Notes: generated by a model from the sequence alone, not told the origin. A stretch of DNA of 64,000 nucleotides from Oryza sativa Japonica Group (GCF_034140825.1 NC_089043.1:24452001-24516000), one strand, 5' to 3'. Positions 25,401 to 37,080 are shown, counted from the first letter of the stretch. Program-made: numbers and translations.

Positions 25401-25538
25401 GTGCCACAGCTCGAAAGGCTTTGCACCCGGGTAATGAAAGGCATGATAGAATTGAGCGGTAAAGAAAGCAACGAGGATCATAGGCGGTTAGTCGTTAGGT
25501 ATTTGTTGACATTTGTTGAGAACAGCGACAATTTTTAA
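19471..25538 (+). CDS. AAA-ATPase with bromodomain, ATAD2/ANCCA type
   Basis: Ten coding exons join in frame: 19471-19680, 20762-20866, 20962-22746, 22829-23017, 23112-23254, 23371-23616, 24301-24487, 24600-24665, 24762-25008 and 25120-25538 (3597 nt, 1198 aa). A basic, acid-rich N-terminus precedes an AAA module with Walker A GPPGTGKT at 405-412 and Walker B FFDEIDG (D469, E470). Next is a second, degenerate AAA segment: CGGVSVGLDHVG replaces Walker A and LYLPQFHLWWD replaces Walker B. A bromodomain spans about 890-975 with the acetyl-lysine-binding Asn in TYNG (N958). In animals and yeast (Yta7) such proteins are chromatin-bound hexamers acting on acetylated histones. A non-coding leader exon ends near 19027. 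If exon 2 starts at 19423, a 9-codon upstream frame (19431-19460) precedes the start. Confidence 0.93.
24157..24284 (+). repeat. 64-bp tandem duplication next to a splice acceptor
   Basis: Two adjacent 64-bp copies (24157-24220 and 24221-24284, start ACTTAGACTACTATTGTTTT, end AAAGTGT) differ at only a few positions. The second ends 16 bases before the exon that opens the bromodomain, so any branch-point sequence inside the unit is present twice. Confidence 0.85.
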
Positions 25539-25559
25539 CTCGGAACGGTAATAAGATAT

Positions 25560-26400
25560 TAAGATTCTTGTTCCCCAATGTACATTCTCTTTGCCACAAA
25601 GAATAGTAGTGGAACGCCCCCTATGAGAGTCACCACCCTGCTTCCATGATGTAAGAAAGTAACAAACTACCAGATGCTCAGTGTGTCAGTGACACAGTTT
25701 TGCCATGGATGTTTGTAGCCAGCCTTGTAGATTAAATCCTGATCAATTTCAGCATCTTGTAATGTGATGGATGATGTACCTCTCTTTGCACAAATATATT
25801 AGCAAGGTTTCTCAATTTACTCTCACGTCCGAGATATTTCTCCTAAATCGGTCTCTCTAAATCAGTATCCACGCGTTGCAAATTAGCATGGTTTTGACCT
25901 TATTATACCATTTTCTTCAGTAACACTAGTTTAGGCCTCCTTTGGATTCTGTTGTCCTGCTTACTTTTACTTCAGTAACACAAGTTTAGGCCTCCTTTGG
26001 AATAGGGAAATTTTACAATAGTTTTGAGGAAATGGAATGATTCTTGTAAAATCCCTACATTCCAGATGAGCCCTTGTTTGTTTAGAAAACAAACTTTTTC
26101 CTGGCATAGGTTGATCGAAGGACAAGCTGTAGCCGTCAAGCTGTGTAAGCTTAGCAACCTCGCACAGCATGTTCCAGGCAATCGAAAGTTCGAAACAAAA
26201 CAGACTTTCATCATATATAATATAGTTCCAGGCTTAACGGCCACAGAAGGTAGAAATCTAAGTTGCACGATCAGAATGTCATACAAAGCAAATCTGGAGT
26301 TTCATTGATGTTCAGATAAAACATTTCACAAGGCCTCTCAGCAACAGAGCCTGTTTCTTCATCCTGGTTCATGGCCTGACATTCAGCCTCTGCAGCATAA
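25560..26400. other. Convergent 3' spacer between two genes
   Basis: The 3' ends of the AAA-bromodomain gene (+) and the proteasome gene (-) face each other here. AGTTTAGGCCTCCTTTGGA occurs at 25929 and again at about 25984, a short direct repeat and perhaps the edge of a degraded MITE. Nothing else is supported. Confidence 0.55.
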
Positions 26401-26406
26401 ATAAAT

Positions 26407-28478
26407 CTACCATGATCCTACAGCACCCTGGGCCGGATTTTCAAAGGCAGCGAAGCCCCAGTAAGTCTTCAATGAGTATGGCGGGTAGATGGTCGCTCCC
26501 TCAGTTGTGATCTTGGCAATCTATGTCATTCAAGCACATATTTCATTAGTTAAAAGGACATGTTTAATAACACATTTAGCAGAACAAGGTATTTTAGAAA
26601 CAGCAACAGGTTCATACCTGGAACTTGTTAATAGATGATCGGTCACGGTACAGCAGGACAAGCAAGCACTTCTCAACAAGCTTGACAGCTTCCTCAAATG
26701 TCATGTCCTCGCGCCATTCAGTACGAAGTATTGGGATTGCCATATGGTTCCCAAACCCAGTGGCAATGTGGTTTTCCTCAAAGTGTGTACCAATCATGTT
26801 AACCTGGAGAAGCAAGAAAATATAAATAAGCAGTTGATAATCTGACAGTAGTTCAATGGAAAGATACTATTCTTTTGGCTAAAGAGTATACCATGCCAAG
26901 ATATTTCTCTTCACCCTTTGGACCCTTTTTCACCCCACCAATTACAAGGGAGTTCCAGAGGGGATCAAACTTGTTGCGCCTGTTGTACATCACTCTCGTC
27001 AGGTAGCTATGGACCTCCTTGGGACCCAAGGAGTTTCCATCATCCCACATATGATCGGACAGGCTGAAAGGTGGATGGACAAACATATCACATCGATTGT
27101 TCATAATAATGAGAAGGAAAACAAGGGTCAACCATTTGAGCGAACTTACGTTAATTCATCCAAATAGCGCAAAATCTCCTGGAAATCACTGAACTCCCCA
27201 CTTGCTCCAATAAGGCTATGCTTACCAACAGCCTTAATGCGCTCCACGCTCTTGTATCGCAAAGTTGAGCCATATGAGGCTGGCAAAAGAAGTAGAAGAA
27301 TAAATTCCACATTGCAAGAACTATATTTGACTTTGCAGAAGAATTGCCAACTAACCTCCAGTGTCGGATGCCATGATGACACCATCCTTGTATTTCAGTG
27401 CAATAATTGATGAGCCAGTCACATAAGGATACCTGTTTGATACAATGGCAAGAGTTAAACAAGACCGTATCAAAGCAGCAAAAACAGTAGCATGAAAAGA
27501 GTTGACACTAAAGCGATACTGATAGACAGTTTGGAAACTGAAGGTATTTTCGGAAGTTATAACCGCAAAGTTTGCTGTTTGCAATTTGAACAACCCTAAC
27601 AGAAACTAAAATTGTTTGCTTGTTGATTAAAAGTAATGTCTGACCACCCAGATATGATGATGTTATCTACTTAGCCCAAAACTAAGAAATGTGAAACTCC
27701 TACCACAAGCACACATAAACCCTCACTTTTCCACTGATTTGGCATTCCATCAATTATTCTTAAGGAAGAATAACCAAATACCAATCCACAGTTCATAGTT
27801 CATACAATAACTACGGATGACCCATCAAGCATCTCTGTACTCCTCTATAAGCACTGAGAAAATAACAATACAAGAATCACCCACAGTTATGAAGACTAAA
27901 ATTTACATAGGATCATAACAATAACATCATTATCACAACTTCACCGCGCCACAACCCAAGAGAACAGATGATTTGCAGTAACTAGCAGCAACCCATCTAC
28001 AAACCCTAGATTGTGGCGATTTAACAGATGGAGATATAAACACCATTGCCACAACCCAAGAAAGCATACTTAACTAGCAGCAACCCATCCACAAACCCTA
28101 GGTTGTGTTAAAACCTCAATTTCTCACTCGACAAAAAAGTGAGACCTAGCCATCTCAGGTCGATTTCACCAGGGGAAAAACGCATCCCATGATTCCCCTC
28201 AATCCTCACCACCCAAATCCAATCACCTAAAAGAATAGCTTCCCCCTCATCACCCAAATCGCCACTACGAACTAACAGTCCACAATGCATCAATCTCCTC
28301 CATAACCCCCGCAAGGAGTAATCTTTTTCGCCCTAATCACGATCCGAAACCACCACCACCACGACGAACACCGGAAAGAACAGATCAAAGATTTCGAATC
28401 TTACTGCGTCCTCTGGGTTCCCGGGCCATCCGCCACCGCCGCCGCCGCCTTGCTCCCGCTCGCGTGGGATCCGTCCAT
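26407..28478 (-). CDS. PBG1: 20S proteasome subunit beta-7 (beta type-4, PBG1)
   Basis: Six exons on the minus strand: 28478-28405, 27432-27356, 27279-27150, 27063-26892, 26803-26618 and 26520-26407 (753 nt, 250 aa). The sequence YPYVTGSSIIALKYKDGVIM and the ASDTGGSYGS turn are the N-terminal beta-strands of an Ntn fold. The Thr-Gln at residues 24-25 aligns with the mature start of yeast Pre4, giving a propeptide of about 23 residues. Beta-7 is a non-catalytic ring subunit in the 20S core. It ends in a Pro-rich tail (NPAQGAVGSW) that fits the long C-terminal extension known for this subunit. The first intron is about 970 bp. The start is the ATG in the GC-rich first exon. The ORFs antisense to its exons are shadows. 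Confidence 0.95.
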
Positions 28479-28499
28479 GGGTTGCTGCCACTGCGGAAT

Positions 28500-28660
28500 C
28501 CAAGGGAAAAAAAATCAGGTAAGAAGAAGAAGAAGAAGAAGAAGAAGGGGGAACGGAAGATGAATCGCCGCAAGAATCTGGAGAGGATGAAAACCCACCG
28601 CCATGATTTCTTCCTCAAAAAGATTTGATTTTTTCCTCCTCTCTATCTCTCTCTCTCTCC
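28500..28660 (-). promoter_or_regulatory. Leader/promoter region of PBG1 with GAA and CT tracts
   Basis: Upstream of the PBG1 start are a (TTC)n run near 28521-28545 on the minus strand and a GA-rich tract near 28640-28660. These resemble leader simple repeats of other rice housekeeping genes. No TATA box is evident, which is usual for proteasome genes. Confidence 0.4.
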
Positions 28661-28898
28661 GAGGGATTTAGGTTTGGCTCGGGCGCGATGCTTCGATCTG
28701 CTTCGTCACGGCGGCTTTTGTTTTGGTTTCCCTTTTCTTTCTTGCGGAGAGAGTCGAAGAGGAGAGAGAGTCGTGGTCGGGTTGTGGATACAGATACTAA
28801 TACCGGGTCCTGATCCGAATCTGACCCGAACCGCATCGCACTCCTGCTTTGCGATTCGTGCAGCCGCGCGTTACGGTTTTCCTGCGTGATGTGAGATA

Positions 28899-29040
28899 AT
28901 TAACTACTTGCCACACTTATAAGTGGCATTTAAGTATTTGTCATTGGTCTCACATGTCATAGGTACATGAGAACTCACATATCATAGACTATGAGTGATA
29001 AATTCTTAATTGTCACATCTTAAAAGTGACAAATAGTTAA
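28899..29040. mobile_element. Short foldback MITE-like element
   Basis: TTAACTACTTGCCAC at the left is the imperfect inverse of GTGACAAATAGTTAA at the right. The interior contains further self-complementary pieces (CTTATAAGTGGC, TCATAGACTATGAG). It has no coding capacity and its family is not recognised. It lies upstream of PBG1. Confidence 0.6.
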
Positions 29041-29446
29041 ATGCCTCGCGTGATGTTGCTCATACGGTCATACCTCTCAATCCCAGATGTCGCCCTGCGT
29101 TTGACAGTTTAATGGTTGGAATGATTTTTTTTCATCTTTGAATCGAAAATGGCAATTTCACCTTAAAAAACAGGAGGTATATGCATACAACCAAATAAAA
29201 TCTCATGTATGCAACATTTACACTAAACTCTTCATACAATCAACCAAACAATATCGCCTGTCGTGTAGACCTAATTGATACAACTAAGCAAACAACCGCT
29301 CTTGCTCCTGCACATCCTAGCTATGGTCAGCTTGGATGCCTCATATGGGACATATTAGAGGGACTCAAGTAAACAAACAGACTCGTAGTGCAGGGCCATA
29401 TGAAATGAGTGGTGCAAGACAAATCAAGAGCTTGTATGTTAAAAGT

Positions 29447-29676
29447 ACATGTGTGTTCGTGTGTTATGGTGGGGAACTTCATCCCCGGGCACACAAAACA
29501 ACATGATTAATTAAGTATCAACTTAAAAAACTTTAAAAATAGATTAATATGATTTTCAAAAATAACTTTTCTTTTTTTCATTTTTTACAAAATAACGTAC
29601 CGTTTAGCAGTTTAGGAGGCGTGCGCGTGAAAAACAAGTAAAGTGAAGTTGGAAAGATAGACTTAAGAACACAGCC
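29447..29676. mobile_element. Harbinger/Tourist-like MITE, same family as 1569-1808
   Basis: The right end GAACACAGCC, the GATTAATTAAGTATCAACTT block and the CCGTTTAGCAGTTTAGGAGGCGTGCGCG block match the element near 1.6 kb. The left end is poorly preserved, so the start is approximate. The surroundings from 29050 to 30170 contain nothing else I can support. Confidence 0.65.
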
Positions 29677-30175
29677 TAGTCAAATCAGGTTCAAAATCTA
29701 CATGTGTTTGGTATATTAATATCCAGACTGCAATTCTTGACATTATGCATTTGGTGTTTCAATAGAGTGATGATTTATATTTGATTATTCATAGGTTTAA
29801 GAAGATCTGTAGAGAACTGCAGAGTACATGTATAATTGAGTCCGAATTAGAATTCAGAGTGAAGTAGTAGTAGAAACATAGTTGTGATTCGCAACATCTG
29901 TGGTACAGACTACAGAGGATATGTTCGTCGTTGAACATTGCAGAACAAATTATCTCTCTGCTATGTTGCAGGCACAGATCTATATATGCGATCATCAATT
30001 TATCATGATATATATCTCTATTCATCGTTGCCTCCTTGATTCCACCTGAATGCCGAATGAACTGAAAGAAGCTTCACCAACTTGGACCATTTTACAGGTG
30101 GTATAGATGCAACTTGTAGGATCAGTGAATGCCAACTTTGCAGGTATCATATAGTCAAAGGCTTGCTGATCTGAA

Positions 30176-32842
30176 CTACAAAACAATGAGTCCTGATTGG
30201 CTATGGAAAACCTCGATCTCCATCCGAACTGATGCCCAGACATGATTGCATTGCTTGATCTTCTCATTCATGTGTGCCAGAAATGATTTCGCCCATGGTT
30301 CTTCATCACGTTTGGTGCTCATGTCACAAGGAACTGAAAAACTGACACATCATATACGGTTTCTCCATAAGATGGCATGTAAAAGTTCACCGAAGAAAAG
30401 GGTGCACCCTAAAAGATATCACAAGTAAAGTAGGGGAGAAGATAAAAAAAATGAGATATCATAACTACCTGCCTACTGCTTTAACCAACCACTCATTTCA
30501 TATACAGTCCACTACAAATTACAGAGGATTTTTCACCGGGCAGATTACAGAGGATTTGATAGTAAAGGTGTATGTTGTATGACAGCATGTAGAGGCATTT
30601 CTGTATATCATATACCTCATGTAGTAATGTAGGTGGAGCCATAAATGATAAAATTGTAGAAAAAAATAGAATACCTCATCAGTTCCTGTTCTGACTGTTT
30701 GGCAGCTGATTGACGACATCTGCAGTAAAGATATTCCAAGTAAGCTTCAAAGAATTCTCATCCCAAAAGAAAACTCCAAGTGGGTCAGTCTAAAATGCCA
30801 AACCTCACAGCATATATCCTATAGATATGCAGAGAGTGCTTGGAGAGATTTTGTGTGGCAGTTTCCGCACTTTCATTGCAAAACAAATATGTTACAGGAT
30901 AACCCAAAAGCCACCTAAAAACATTGCAATATGATTAAATATTAATATAGACAAATTTAAGTGCTTCTGCTTAACTTCACCAACATAGCAAACATCTCCT
31001 TTTGATGTTAAAAGAACCAGAAAACTGAACCAATAAAAAAGGTACTTTCAACACTGAATGGTTGTGGGTTCAATAATATATAGAACTAGAATTTACCCAT
31101 TCAAAGAAGGCAATGCAATTTGGGCACTCTCAAGGAAGGTGCTCAGATCAATAACCAGTGATGTTCCGTCAGCAATCCGAAAGCCAAAATTATCCATAGT
31201 GGTTCCCTCTGGAATTTCTGACATCTGCCCTTTTGCTTCAGGTTGTATAATAGGCAGATCTACATCTGCATCTACAGGGAAGTTGGCTGAAAACAGGTCT
31301 TGGATGGATAAAAACTCATGCAGAGCACCATTCTCTTCGGTTTCTGAAAGCAGCTGCACCAAGACAGCATTCAGTAATACAACAAAGGAAAGAAGAATAG
31401 GACATAGGACAGAGAAAATAGAAAGACAGGATCTGAGAAGGCAAAGACTTTGCTACAGCTTTTCTCTAGGTCCACAAAAGCGAGCTTGTGCTGTGACCTT
31501 GCACTTGGTGAAGCATGCTCAGCAAGACCCTTTGCATGAATCAAGTAAAGCATATCTTTAATAACCATCAGCCTTAGTGGACTCAACATGCTTGACTCCT
31601 GCAAGCAGAATTATATTAATATATGGCTGAACTAGAAGGACAAGCACGCATCACTAGTTTCGAAAGAATCTCCAACACAGATTATATTTCGGCCGAGAAA
31701 GAAGTTGCAAACTGAAACAAAGCACATGCCGTAAAAATAAATTTCAAGATTAAGGAGTGATTATGTAACAGAAATTCAAGGTCTGCATTCAAGATATTTC
31801 TCTTAATAAAACCAATCTCTGATAGCCAAGCAATAAGTGAAGCTCTAGTAACCAGCTAGCATCCATTGATCTAATCTATGTTGACATAAGGCCACAGGCT
31901 TTGGCTCACAGATATGTTGTATGGAACAAGAAGTAAGGTTGTAAGGGCATAGTTACATCCAAGGCCCCTGCTCGTCTTTCAACAGCAAGTGGAAAATAAC
32001 TCCCAATATGACTTGCAAGCGAGCAATGTCATGGCTTGCAAAATTGCTACTAGAAATCTTTCCTCTGCGTAATGATGATGACCAGCAATGTGAGATAAAA
32101 CCTTCTTAATGCGTTATGCGGCCATAGACAATACCACTACATATTACTCAATGGGGGTAATCAATAGATTGAATCATCAAAATGGGTTGGTTACCTGCCG
32201 AGCATGATGCAGCAGGGAGCAGAGATTGTCCTGTAGTTCAGGCATTGTGCCACCGTAATCCATCAGTACCACAGGCCGCAACCCACTGCAGAGGAACAGT
32301 ATATCTGCCAATAATTAACCATGGCATTTTTAGCTTGTTCTTTGATGTAGTACTGCCAACTACAACTCGATATAAAGACAATCACTCTCCGTAAACGCAT
32401 TCTGTAAATTCCCCATCAATCCATTATCTTGGAAACCTAAACGTGTTGGAATTGGAATTACCGCCGAAATGAGCGATAACTAGAATTGGATAAGGACAAA
32501 AGGTCACTTTAGAACTCCTAGTCCTAAGCATGATGTATCATGTAATGTTGAATTGGCTTCTACAATCGGATGGATTCACCATTGATTCTCGTTTTTCATA
32601 AAAAAAATCATAAAGACAGTATTAGATCACTAATTTAAGCAAGAAAGGAGCCATTTTAGCATGACCATGCCCAAACCCTCCATCGCGGAGACACAAATGG
32701 AGCCAATGAGTTGACACCCACCGTTGAGGAGGCGGCGCTTGGAGTGGGGCCGGAGGCGCCACCGGATGCGCGTGGCGATCGCCTCCACCACCCGGAGCAT
32801 CTCCTCGTACTCCTCCGCCGTCGCCGCCGCCGCCGCCGCCAT
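30176..32842 (-). CDS. Conserved protein, possibly DUF4504/C1orf74-like
   Basis: Exons on the minus strand: 32842-32722, 32304-32195, 31598-31449, 31353-31097, 30719-30675 and 30341-30176, giving 849 nt and 282 aa; skipping the 45-nt fifth exon gives 267 aa, also in frame. Seen features are an N-terminal helix (EEYEEMLRVVEAIATRIRW), GLRPVVLMDYGGTMPELQ, PLRLMVIKDMLYLIHAKGLA, and a C-terminus with EPWAKSFLAHMNEKIKQC and WASVRMEIEVF. Length and the 'known ligand DYGG / LxVIKD' layout remind me of human C1orf74 (269 aa, DUF4504, function unknown); this is a tentative family call from memory. The donor after 31449 (AAA|GTCTTT) is weak, and the C-terminal splice choice is uncertain. The ATG chosen is the first in the conserved frame; upstream frames there lack one. 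It is head to head with the trigger-factor-like gene. Confidence 0.65.
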
Positions 32843-33069
32843 CTCCACCTCCGCCGCCGCGTCCAACTCCACCTTCACAAGTGAACTCCACCGCGGCGTC
32901 CGATCGGAAATCAACGGTCCAGATGGGAAGAGGCGCGTGAGGCATCTTCCTATACTGACCGTCCGATCCCACGTCAGAGCAAGATGGACCGTCCGATCTG
33001 GAAAGAGTACTAGTCGTAGTCAAGCTCAGCAGCAGCTGCGGCTGCTGCGAACTCTGACCGCGAGCAGCC
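32843..33069. promoter_or_regulatory. Bidirectional promoter between divergent genes
   Basis: Only 227 bp separate the two start codons of the minus-strand C1orf74-like gene and the plus-strand trigger-factor-like gene, so both promoters and both leaders must share this DNA. It is GC-rich with no TATA box. It contains three related GACCGTCCGATC-like blocks near 32958, 32990 and, inverted, near 32898-32920, which could be shared factor sites. Confidence 0.7.
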
Positions 33070-35609
33070 ATGGAGTTATCCATTGCGCCTGCGGCGATGG
33101 CGATGGCGATGGGCCTCCTCGCGAAGAACCCCAAGGTGACCTGCTCCCTTTCTCTCTTCTCTTCTGGGTGCCGGTGCGCACCGAAGAAACGGCGGATTCT
33201 GTGGCATCCTCTGGGTTGTTTCATGAGAAGAAATGAGGAAAACTTGTGCGGTTTCAGTATATGGTTTTGTCTTGGAAGTTCTGCGATGATTTGGCTGTTG
33301 TTGTTGGATGTTTCTTGCCATTCTCTGCAGAAAATATCAGGGCATTTCTTTTGCTCGCACCCGTGGATAAAATTGGGTTCAGTGTTTGTTATTATCCTGA
33401 ATAAAATAACATCGATTTTCCTTTTCAAGATACATTTCTGCTAGTACCTTATTGCATTTTGTCCTCTATAATTTTGTAGATTGAATGCCTCAGTTAGTCA
33501 GTTTAACTGTTCAGTCTGTACCCTTTCTGCACCAAAGTGCATCCAAAACCCTCTATTGTTTGCAGGAAGCTAGTAGAGTTGTTGTACCATGTTTACTATA
33601 TATCCTGTTCTCATGCGTCCTTTTCTTTTGGCAAATTATTCTAAGATTACTGTAAGTATTGTTGAAAGGTATTTGTGGGGTAATATGCTTTTATTTCTGT
33701 GGCATTACACGGCATATATACAGAGTATGAGTTAAGAAAACATTATCGGGATGGTGTTCAGTAGCTGAGCAACTTGTTTGTTCCTTTTGTTCGCAGATGA
33801 TCAATCACAGATATGCCAGTGACATGCAACTGCAGCATCGCCTATCTCCAGCTTGTTCGGTGATGTTCAACAAGCAGTGTTCATACCGGTGCTTATCACT
33901 TTCATAAACAGTTTTTTTTTTTTTTTTTTTTTTTTGCGTTCGCGAAAAATGAACAGTTTCTTGCTAAGCATGATTTGTATGGCTTAGGAGTAGACAAAAG
34001 GATGTCAGTCTACAATTCATTTCTTGTATGGTATGTTGCATTGGGAAAATAGTGTCTAGTGTTGAATGCGTTTAGAATTTCTATTGCAGAATCACCCGTA
34101 AAGCTTGCAGTGTTCTTGGGGCAGTATCTCCGATACAATGTACACATTTATCCTCTTATTATTCTATCAAAATATGTTCTGAACATATTTGTTTGTTTCC
34201 TTATATTTGAGTATCTCTATCAGGTACAGAAACCAGCACAGAGTCTTTAGTATCTTTCAAAGATTTTCTTGTGTCTGTGCAAACTGAAGAGGATGGACTG
34301 ATAAAGGTTTGTTAACACTTAATTATTGGTAAAATGTAAAAGATGTCAACAGAGAATAATGTTTTTTTGGGACAAATCTCAACTTAAAGTGTTGATCAGT
34401 CGATAATCTCAATTTAAAGTGTTGATCAGTCCATAGCATTTCTTACAACATGCAGCTACGAGTAACTGTAGCTGATACAATGACAGAATCTATCTTTGAG
34501 AAAGTTTTCTCAAAGAATGTTGCTGCTGCACAACCACTTCCTGGCTTTCGACGAATGAAAGGAGGTCTACTCTTATATCTTGGCAAACCTTATTTTGTAT
34601 CCATCTCAGTTCAGATAGAACTGGACGAACATGCGGTTGGTTATGTTTCTGTGTTTTGCTCTTGCATCCTCCATACCTGGGATTTCTTCATGCATGAATC
34701 AGCCTATGTCGTCTCTCTTCCAGAACCTCACAATCATCAGTGTCTGAAGTTTCATGATGAATATTGATTTCACATTTTATTGCTTGCGTGAGGAAATAGA
34801 AAGTTTGAACTATATTTTTTTTCTATATGCAGTTCAAGTCTGAGCAGATTGGCTCCTTGAGATTGTCTTGATGGACCATTAAGGCATTAACAGAACTGTT
34901 TTGTTAATCTCCAAAAAAATAGATTAATATATTTAGGAATATTGCCTTTTTGTTTATTTAAATCCTTTCTAGTGTCTTTGTTTTTTTGCTACTCCCTACA
35001 CAACTTCTGAAATTTGTGATATGAAACTAAGTCTGGTTTGCCTTCCATTGCATTCTTTATCCGCATGGTGCTGCTGATGATCAGGGAAAACTCGAGATGT
35101 AAGTTCTTATTCTGACTTGTAAAAAGTATGTGACTATTCGAAGAACTGCATCCACTTCATGTATGCAAATGCATTCGAACTCTACGGGAAAAATGCATAT
35201 ATTGTTTTTACTTACATTACATTCATTGGTGGTGCTGATTGCTGAAGATACCAAAAGAGATTGCTCTGCACTTAATTGGGCCATCAAAGGTGAAGAAAGA
35301 AACCATCAAGAATATCATCAGCCTCACAATTGCCGAATATGTCCAAAAGGTAAATTTGACTCCTATTTCATAAGATTATTATTAATTTATTATGGATGAG
35401 TATCTTTTTTTTCGTTAGGGATTCCTTTCCAGACATTCAATCTTTAGTAAAAATGGCACAGAAACTTGTTTACCTCCTTTTATTTTGTACTACAGGAGGA
35501 CCTCGATGCATCAAAAAATCTGAAGGTTCTACAGACCTATGAGGAGCTTGAAGCAGCATTCGAACCTGGAAAAGAGTTTTGCTTTGATGCAACTTTTCAT
35601 TTACAGTAG
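33070..35609 (+). CDS. Short trigger-factor-like protein (ribosome-binding domain), organellar
   Basis: Exons: 33070-33135, 33797-33888, a micro-exon starting at 34090 (8 nt to 34097 or 20 nt to 34109; both keep the frame), 34224-34306, 34456-34564, a 14-nt exon 35085-35098, 35248-35349 and 35496-35609 (588 or 600 nt, 195 or 199 aa). After a Met/Ala-rich start typical of a plastid or mitochondrial transit peptide, the segment VADTMTESIFEKVF through PLPGFRRMKGGKTRD corresponds to the bacterial trigger factor N-terminal domain, including the GFRxxKG ribosome-docking loop. It continues through IPKEIALHLIGPSKV to EAAFEPGKEFCFDA and stops, so the PPIase and C-terminal chaperone domains are absent. 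Plants have such short proteins (I recall Arabidopsis At2g30695). Function beyond ribosome binding is unknown. Confidence 0.82.
33911..33935 (+). repeat. Long poly-T tract in intron
   Basis: An uninterrupted T run of about 25 follows shortly after a splice donor, ending at GCGTTCGCGAA. It may be the tail of an old retroposed fragment in antisense orientation or simple slippage. Assembled length may not be exact. Confidence 0.6.
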
Positions 35610-35619
35610 GTTAATGCAG

Positions 35620-36370
35620 TTAAGGACTCGGGATTTAGATAGCCATTAGAGATGACCCCTGCAACCAAAGGGGCTTCCAGTTCCAGCTGATGATTAATAG
35701 CACAACCTACAGATAAACTTATTATCTAGACAATGATGCATACGAACACTTGTTAGTCAGTACAAAGTGAAATTATGTTGCCTGGCTATCTGTATTCTTG
35801 TAAAAACAACATGTTTTTAGATTAGCAAATTTTCTTGCAGTCCTCGTTAAGATGGCCGTGTGCACCTTTGCATGTAGAGGCCGGGGGATTATAAGTTTTC
35901 CATTATTATAAAGAGGAACTTTCTTCCAGGCAGAAGTGAGATAGTTTCTTGGTTCGAGCAGTTGTAAACAAAGATTTCTGTACTGTATGAACAAATATTA
36001 GTTTCTCGTGTTAATAATGCATGCGACGTCAAAACAATCATCTCTTATCATTTATGAACAATCTATAATTAGATAATCAATCTTTTTCTTGTCACAAACA
36101 CCTCGAGAAATATAGGTAGATCTAACATCTTCGATACTGCAGTTTTAGCACACAGATTCTGAATAATTTCCATTGTTATTTTCGTGGTAGGAACAAATGA
36201 ACAATCTATACTTAGCTAATCAACTTTTCTACTAGTGAAGACTTCAGAAATTGTTTATCTAACATAATGGTAATGGATATGAATAATCTAGTACTACTCC
36301 CAACAGTTTTGAAATAAACCAACTCTTAAAGTTTAAATTTTATTCCAAAATATGTCATTTCCTATCTTCT
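35620..36370. other. 3' flank of the trigger-factor-like gene
   Basis: The 3' untranslated region probably runs to about 36000. GAACAATCTATAATTAGATAATCAATCTTTT (shown here by its position 36057) recurs as a diverged copy near 36197, a short direct repeat of about 30 bp. No coding frame is supported. Confidence 0.5.
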
Positions 36371-36376
36371 TAGGTA

Positions 36377-36599
36377 CTCCCTCCGTTTGATATTATAAGT
36401 CGTTTTGACTTTTTTAAGTCAATTTTTTTTATAAAAAATATAGCAACACTTACAACACCAAATTAGGTTTGTTATATATTTTGATTTATTTTTTGTTTTG
36501 TGTTAAAAAATTTGCTATATTTTTCTATAAATTTGGTCAAACCTAAAGAAGTTAACTTATAAAAAAAAGTCAAAACGACTAGTAATATGAAACGGAGTT
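36377..36599. mobile_element. Stowaway MITE
   Basis: CTCCCTCCGTTTGATATTAT at the left pairs with the inverse AATATGAAACGGAGTTAG at the right, and AAGTCGTTTTGACTTTTT with its inverse, as expected for Stowaway. TA flanks are present. The interior is A/T-rich and non-coding. Confidence 0.85.
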
Positions 36600-36664
36600 A
36601 GTACCACCAATTCTTAGTAAAAAAAATTTCCCCCCTCAATACTTGTTATAATACTACCTTTCTA

Positions 36665-36786
36665 CTCCCTCCGTCCCAAAAATAAGTTAACCTGGTACGG
36701 TATGAGGCATTTCCGCATATCCAGATTCATAGCACCACAAAATGGCACATCTTGTATTAGGTTAAATTATTTTGGGATGGAAGAAG
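36665..36786. mobile_element. Stowaway-like MITE, short
   Basis: It begins CTCCCTCCGTCCCAAAAATA and ends in ATTATTTTGGGATGGAAGAAG. The inner GTTAACCT and AGGTTAAA also pair. The middle shows little symmetry. It is the second of four Stowaway-type elements packed into one kilobase. Confidence 0.75.
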
Positions 36787-37080
36787 TATCAATAAATAAA
36801 TTGTCTTTAGTCTTCTGTCCTCTTTTAACTCCATATACGTAGGAGTTGCCTTTTTCCTTATAGAGGGAGTACATGGTTATTTTGTGTGAGGTAAACTCCA
36901 CGGCGAGTTCACCACGATAGCCACAAATGTGTATCATTTGCCACATCCATAATCGATGCGAAATATGCCACTTAATTTTGACTTTTTTTTTTCTCAATTC
37001 ATACACCTTTCACATGATAATACCTCAAGTCATGAATTCTCCTATTTCAAGTCACTTCAGAAGTTTTTATATACTAAGTA

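Noticed and set aside
32622-33428. 268-codon minus frame with Gly runs
   Set aside because: It reads the first exon of the C1orf74-like gene in the wrong frame and crosses the divergent promoter and part of the opposite gene's intron.
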